The position numbers and the translations under genes are program-made. From Calvatia gigantea (Eukaryota; Basidiomycota; Agaricomycetes; Agaricales; Lycoperdaceae): 64,000 nucleotides of DNA. The stretch's first letter is position 1. Each line of letters starts with the position of its first letter. The stretch spans positions 1,860,001 through 1,924,000 of the forward strand of contig JACAAK010000004.1 in the NCBI GenBank assembly GCA_025093985.1, in the 5' to 3' direction. The notes under the pieces are model-generated. The model ran no database searches and was not told where the DNA came from. It saw only the letters and a list, made by a program, of their open reading frames with translations. This document shows positions 57,233-64,000 of the stretch, piece by piece.

Positions 57233-57791
57233 TTAAAATTTGAACCCACTGGCAAAAAAGTCTCTGTGAAGGATGTATCGCTCATGAGTCGAAGACGGTG
57301 TTCCGGGTGTGGGAGGCGTTTTGACCGGAGAAACAGGACTCTTTTCTTTCCTTTTCTCCCTGGCTTTGTCCTCCTTCTCTTCATCTTTCCTCTTCCCGTC
57401 CTTCTCCTCCTCATCTTTCTTCTCCTTCTCAGCCTTTGCTGCTCTCTTTCTCTTTCTCTTTCTCTTTCTCTTTCTCTTTCTCTTTCTCCTTCTTTCGTCT
57501 TTGTTTCTCTTCCCACTCTGCTTTGACTTTAGCTATCTCCTCAGCAGGTACTTGTGCCTTGGCAGAAGTCCCATTGTCTTTGACCTGGGATGCGAAATGT
57601 GGATCTGTTAAGTGTCCCGAGCAGGCGTAGACAAAATCGATTGTGTTAATGGTTGCGAGTACTGTGGTGGTCGGCCGATAGCACACATAGCACGCTTTCG
57701 CCGTGCCTGCCGTCTAGAATTCCTTAGCATGCGGAACCAAGAAAGAAGACAGAGCTCCTACTCGTTTGTAGTACAAGTTCTGAAACGACAT
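57233..57791 (-). CDS. VFA1: Vps4-associated protein 1
   Basis: Two exons: 57791-57762 and 57713-57233. Vfa1 binds the AAA ATPase Vps4 in endosomal (ESCRT-III) disassembly. Start MSFQNLYYKR, then the conserved cysteine region AKACYVCYRPTTTVLATI and FVYACSGHLTDPHF, then a helix AEEIAKVKAEWEEKQRRKK and a long Glu/Lys run. The run is encoded by a pure six-base repeat (57442-57489). After it, the open frame stops in SSKG, but the next frame continues with a family-like tail (SPVSPVKTPPTPGTPSSTHE, then YILHRDFFASGFKF and stop at 57233). So the repeat has probably gained one base or lost two. Without correction the protein ends early and lacks the C-terminal Vps4-binding part. Confidence 0.8.
57442..57489 (-). 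repeat. VFA1: (GAGAAA)8 microsatellite in VFA1
   Basis: Eight near-perfect GAGAAA units on the coding strand encode the Glu/Lys run. A frame change takes place at or next to its end, which fits replication slippage or a sequencing error in a simple repeat. Confidence 0.8.
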
Positions 57792-59997
<2,206 letters not shown>

Positions 59998-60148
59998 ATT
60001 GGGAGTAGTCGTGGGTTGCAACATACATGTATAAACCTCAGAAACAGAACGTATCCAAATGAGAAAATATATATTACTTGCTGTAAAGTGACCTAGTGAG
60101 CATTGGAGAACAGAAAAAAATCCGGTCCACAGTCACACTTTCAAACGA

Positions 60149-61807
60149 CTACACACGCCGGTCATGCAAGCTTCTCGGCGGTCTATTCCCCACAACTGCA
60201 CGCCAAAGCACAACGAGCGCAGCCTTAACTTCCCGTCTCCTCACACCACTCTTCCTCCATATAGACCCAATAACCGCAACCACACACACAAGGAAGGAAA
60301 TATCCAAACACAATCTCCTGACAATCACCTTGGCCGGTGAGCGACTTTCATCTCTTGCGAAGAATAGTGCAAGTTTATGGAGGATGGAGATAATGCGGGA
60401 GATAGGATTGAGAACGTATGACCACATCCCCAAGTCGCTTAAATCCCACGTCGGGCGCGGCGATCCGCGACCCGGAAGACGCCCGCTACCTGAAGGACTG
60501 CCTTCGTAAAGGTAGGAGGAACGTTTGGGTGAACCCCGGGAACTGCTGGAGGAGGAATGTGGGGATCGTGATTCGAGTACTTCAAGTCGTTCCGTCAATG
60601 CGGCCAAATGAGCTTGAACGCCCTCAAGTGCGCGTTCAAGTGTAAGCCTTGACGCTGCGCGGACAGGGCCGACATGATAATCCGCTTGGATTGGGGGTGG
60701 AACAGATTGTGAATGTGCGCGGTAGCCATGTCCTTCCATACGCGCTGGAGGGTAATTTGGAGCACACAAACCTGGACCCGTTGGCGCGTTATATGTTGAA
60801 TTCGGAGTTGATGTGGATGGAGGTGCGGGGAATGCGGACGGCGTCTTAAACGTAGGGAGTGGTTGTGTCTCTGGGACGCCGTGGTGGATGGAGCTTCCTG
60901 CAGGAGTTTGTGATAAAAGCGAGCCTGCAATGGGCGTTTGATACCGGTTTGTCGAGTGAGATGAGTGTGGTCGGCGTGGGGGTATATGGCTGTGAGCAGT
61001 ACGGAGCTCGCCTGTTTCTTCGCCTTCGGTTTCTTCTTCGGTCGAATCTCCTTCTGAAGAGGCGCTTGCATCACGAGTGTAACGGATGGGAGGGATAATT
61101 TCCGAGGCCGGGAAGGGTGCGTCGCGCGAGGCGGTAGACCCGGAGGAGTCAGTAGTTGGAGATTGCATTGATGCCCCTACATTTCAGTTGGGGTGTGTTA
61201 ATACAAATGACAAAAAGTGGTTGCATACGACTGAGCACGAGGTTGGATGGGTCATCGCCGTAGGATTCAAGTTCTTGAACAAAAGTTTCGGCCATGGTTT
61301 TGTCCGAATATCGCCTCAAGACCTAAGCAATATGAGCCAATGTATGGAGTGCATAAGGTGAATGAAGTTGCCTTTAAGAGTGCTTCCACATAAAACCTCT
61401 TCGCCCTATGGGAAACTAAATCCTTATGTTTGGCCCAAGCATCCCTGGAAAGAGCCTAGTTTGCATCGGCACTTAGTAGATTTTTTTTAAGCAAATACCA
61501 TTTTGCTCTTCCCAGCATATCCCATATCCCAGGGCGGGGCGACTTGACATTTCCGACAGTCGCTGGTTGACACAAAAACCCTGAGCGGGGGTTCGTTTGA
61601 AGAGCGGGAAAGATAAGCAGTACCTTGCTTGTACAAGCTGTGGGACAGAGTCAGCTCCTATGAGGAGGAAAAAGTGAACGAGGGGGTATACCTATACATC
61701 TGCAGTTTTTCTTCGTAGTCCGTCTGGATAGGACCATTCCTTGGCAAACTCTGAACAATTTCAACAGCACGATCGAACTGTGCGTCAATGAGGGCGCGGG
61801 ACGCCAT
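60149..61807 (-). CDS. Membrane-anchored acyl-CoA binding protein (ACBD4/5-like), 462 aa
   Basis: Six exons (61807-61692, 61637-61624, 61562-61499, 61444-61372, 61322-61229, 61176-60149) close to 463 codons. The N-terminal acyl-CoA binding domain reads FDRAVEIVQSLPRNGPIQ, YEEKLQMYSLYKQATVGNV, then WDMLGRAKWDAWAKHKDL and FYVEALLKVLRRYSDKTMAE. A long Ser/Pro-rich linker follows, then a coiled coil (LEGVQAHLAALTERLEVLES) and a hydrophobic segment near the C-terminus (LDISFLVCVVAVIGSIW) with a basic tail. This layout matches tail-anchored ACBD4/5 proteins, which tether peroxisomes or mitochondria to the ER in animals; that role here is inference. Exon 2 is 14 nt. The intron at 61371-61323 has a GC donor. 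Confidence 0.85.
61323..61371 (-). other. GC-AG intron in the acyl-CoA binding protein gene
   Basis: Donor AAG|GCAACT and acceptor TGCTTAG, 49 nt. Removal joins EALLK to VLRRYSDKT, which is contiguous in this domain family. This is the second GC donor in the window. Confidence 0.75.
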
Positions 61808-62191
61808 AGTCAGCGACACACAGCGAGTAAGAAAAAGGTGGCGCCGGTTTGCAAAGAGCAAAAGAAGGAAGGTCTTTCGCTTGATGTTCGCGCGAGGATT
61901 TATGGGAGACCAGGGATCTGCAAGTGATGTCCTGGAATGGCGACTGTTGGGGCAACCGAGATTCACGTGAATTTCCGTCTTTGGCTGTGGTCCTGGACGA
62001 CGGGGAAACCTGCGGCCGGAGGTACCGGCACCTGATGAGGTTTCCGACCGGAAAGGTATCCGTAATTATGAGTTCCGTGAGAGGACATATGACGCCCAAC
62101 ACGGTAGAGGAACCGAGAATATAAAAGTAACATATGGTATCAACCATCTCGCTTATTCACGTCCCTCTTCTTGGAAGTTGGAGGCTACCTC
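61808..62191. promoter_or_regulatory. Divergent promoter between the acyl-CoA binding protein and M28 peptidase genes
   Basis: A 384 bp region between divergent start codons. A minus-strand frame extends through it (61785-62147) in a different frame from the gene and has no domain. No specific site recognised. Confidence 0.45.
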
Positions 62192-64000
62192 ATGGCTTCC
62201 CAGGAAGAGAAGATTTTACTACCCCAGTATGCGCAGGAAAGCAAACACTTCGCGCAAGGACTCAATGAGCCTCTGGTCGACCTAGAGGTTGCTCGAAGCC
62301 ACAGGCGACGAGGAGGCCCGAGGTGGGCAGTTGCTGGAACAGTCCTAGTCTACTTCGCATTCCGCATCGTCCCGATTGTTATGCAAAAGCAATTTCAGGA
62401 AGGGTGGGGATCTTTTCGACCTCACCGCATCCCACCGAAGGTCGCTGAGGAAATATTTCTGTGAGTTGTCGCTCTCCAGCTTTCTTGAGGAGCAGGGGAT
62501 TGATCACGCGACTCCTTTTTGCCATAGTACTACGGGGCCCAATGTGCAGAGTGCTCTTGAAGCTTCAAGGGCTTATGCCACACACCCACATCTTGCCGGC
62601 TCACAGGCCGATTTCGAGGACGCGAAAGTCATCCTCTCACTTTTTCAATCTGAGTTTGGTATTCGTACTCCTCGCGACGAGCCCATCTTCCCGGCTGGGT
62701 CAAAGGAATCTCGCGATGCAACCTTAAAGTTAACAGGAAGGCATGCACCTAGGAAACCAACTGCTTGGATCGACATTTACTACCCGGTTCTCAACACTCC
62801 ATTGGATCACAGCTTGTCGATAATTAATAATGAGGGATTGGTCGAATGGGAAGCCGATCTTGAAGAGGACGGCGACCCAAGGGATGCCGACGCTCATAAA
62901 TACCGCACTGCAGTCCCGGCCTGGCACGGGTTGAGTCGAGGAGGTGACGTTACAGGCGAATTGATTTATGCCAACTATGGAAACCAGGAGGTACGTCTTC
63001 GACGCCACGGTAGACTATTACCCTTTGACAATTCATTATACTCGAGTAGGACTACGCGGAACTTGTCGCAGCGGGAACCAACTTCACAGGCAAGATAGTG
63101 ATCACACGTTATGGTGGGATATTTCGTGGCCTGAAGGTAATCACCACCTGCTTTGTGCTTTGCATCCCAACACAATACTTAACAGCACTTGTAGATTAAA
63201 GGGGCTCAGGAACTCGGCGCAGCTGGTGTCCTCATCTATTCTGACCCTCGTGATGATGGTTATGTAACAGTATCTAACGGATATGCAACGTATCCTGCAG
63301 GTCCTGCACGCAATCCAACATCGTTGCAGAGGGGTTCTGTCCAGTTCTTATCCAGTTATCCCGGCGATCCCACCACTCCTGGTTATCCGTCTTATCCGGA
63401 CGCGGAACGCGAGGAGGCCTCAAACATCCCTTCTATCCCTAGTCTCCCAATCTCATGGAGTAATGCACAACGCCTCTTGGAAGAGATTGACGACATCTAT
63501 ACGGAGGATGAAAATGGTACAAAGAAGTTGAGTGGGAGAGTCAGCCATAATAAGATTCGATTGGTCAACAACGGTGGGTTATCACTAACCAAGTCATCCA
63601 AACTTATACTAACGGTTAGCATCAGTCGACAATAAAGTCACCCCTATTTGGAATACGATGGCTGCTATCCCGGGACATATCAAGAACGAAGTCGTCGTGA
63701 TCGGTTGCCACCGTGACGGTGCGTCTACAGCTTTTGTACCGAGGAGGCATTAACTCAGCTACCTTCAGCTTGGGTTCTTGGTGCAGCAGACCCCACCAGC
63801 GGTACCGTTTCCCTACATGAGATTATCAAGGGTCTGGGATACTTACTCAAGGCTGGCTGGACGCCACTGCGGACAAGTGAGTTAGCAGATCGTATTCACG
63901 TGGAGGCAAAATATTGATCGGGTCCATACTAGTCGTCATCGCTAGCTGGGATGCTGAAGAGGTTGGTTGAGCCACCTACTCTGCTAACAATCAACTGAAC
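62192..64000 (+). CDS. M28 glutamate carboxypeptidase / transferrin-receptor-like protein, 5' part
   Basis: Exons 62192-62460, 62528-62990, 63050-63136, 63195-63573, 63620-63718, 63769-63876 and 63933-63961; the gene continues past the window. After a cytosolic tail of about 50 residues there is one signal-anchor helix (WAVAGTVLVYFAFRIVPIVM), so it is a type II membrane protein. A protease-associated (PA) domain contains TGKIVITRYGGIFRGLKIK and GAAGVLIYSDPRDDGYV. The peptidase part begins with KVTPIWNTMAAIPG and carries the zinc-binding HRDAWVLGAADPTSGT motif and SWDAEE with the catalytic Glu. Family members (folate hydrolase, yeast Tre1/Vps70 type) act in vacuole or plasma membrane. No frame breaks in the part seen. 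Confidence 0.88.

Overview
This is nuclear DNA of a filamentous basidiomycete, most likely an Agaricomycete. The evidence is dense gene packing, almost every gene cut by many 45-70 nt GT-AG introns with short polypyrimidine tracts, very small exons, and proteins that read as mushroom-type versions of fungal housekeeping families. There are no operons, CRISPR arrays, rRNAs, convincing tRNAs or intact transposons. I rebuilt 26 genes by splicing by eye and checked that codon phase closes across every junction. Exon positions below are therefore inferences from phase and family similarity, not from transcript data.

Layout. 0.4-6.3 kb: an orphan basidiomycete protein (-), then about 2.3 kb with no gene I can support, then a berberine-bridge-type FAD oxidase and an NTF2/SnoaL-like protein (both +). 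6.5-19 kb: the replication checkpoint mediator MRC1 (+), with three MluI cell-cycle boxes in its promoter; a small membrane protein (-) divergent from tafazzin TAZ1 (+); a CAX-type calcium/proton exchanger (-); and a secreted six-hairpin glycosidase related to GH105 (-). 19.7-31.6 kb: the mRNA-export THO subunit THO2 (+, about 22 exons), GTP cyclohydrolase I (-) and a half-size ABC transporter (+). 31.9-46.6 kb: PHO81 (SPX, ankyrin and GDPD-like domains, -), PEX12 (-), a GlcG/UPF0303 protein (+), mitochondrial single-strand DNA binding protein (-), ribosome-rescue GTPase HBS1 with a SKI7-like exon (+), and a glycogen-binding-domain protein (-). 47.4-64 kb: a family-16 methyltransferase (+), BOL3 (-) divergent from COX15 (+), proteasome subunit alpha-6 (-), a 1,215-residue RGG/polyQ orphan (-), VFA1 (-), glutathione-dependent formaldehyde dehydrogenase (+), a membrane-anchored acyl-CoA binding protein (-), and the 5' part of an M28 glutamate carboxypeptidase (+, runs off the end).

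How they work together. This is ordinary core genome, not a biosynthetic cluster. Several neighbours share a theme: BOL3 and COX15 (mitochondrial cofactor assembly) share a 171 bp promoter, and PEX12 lies in tandem with PHO81. Most genes are in divergent pairs with 170-640 bp between start codons.

What is unusual. (1) Three non-GT splice donors that phase and family continuity require: GA-AG in PHO81, and GC-AG in COX15 and in the acyl-CoA binding protein gene. (2) A set of apparent +1 frame breaks in otherwise intact conserved genes (HBS1 x3, COX15 x2, THO2, TAZ1, VFA1); nearly all are in + strand genes and several are in short G runs. They may be assembly errors or real decay. (3) An HBS1 gene whose long middle exon ends in an in-frame stop before the GTPase exons, as expected for one gene making both Ski7-like and Hbs1 proteins. 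(4) An exon consisting only of the ATG in the proteasome gene. I found no clearly undescribed multi-gene system.
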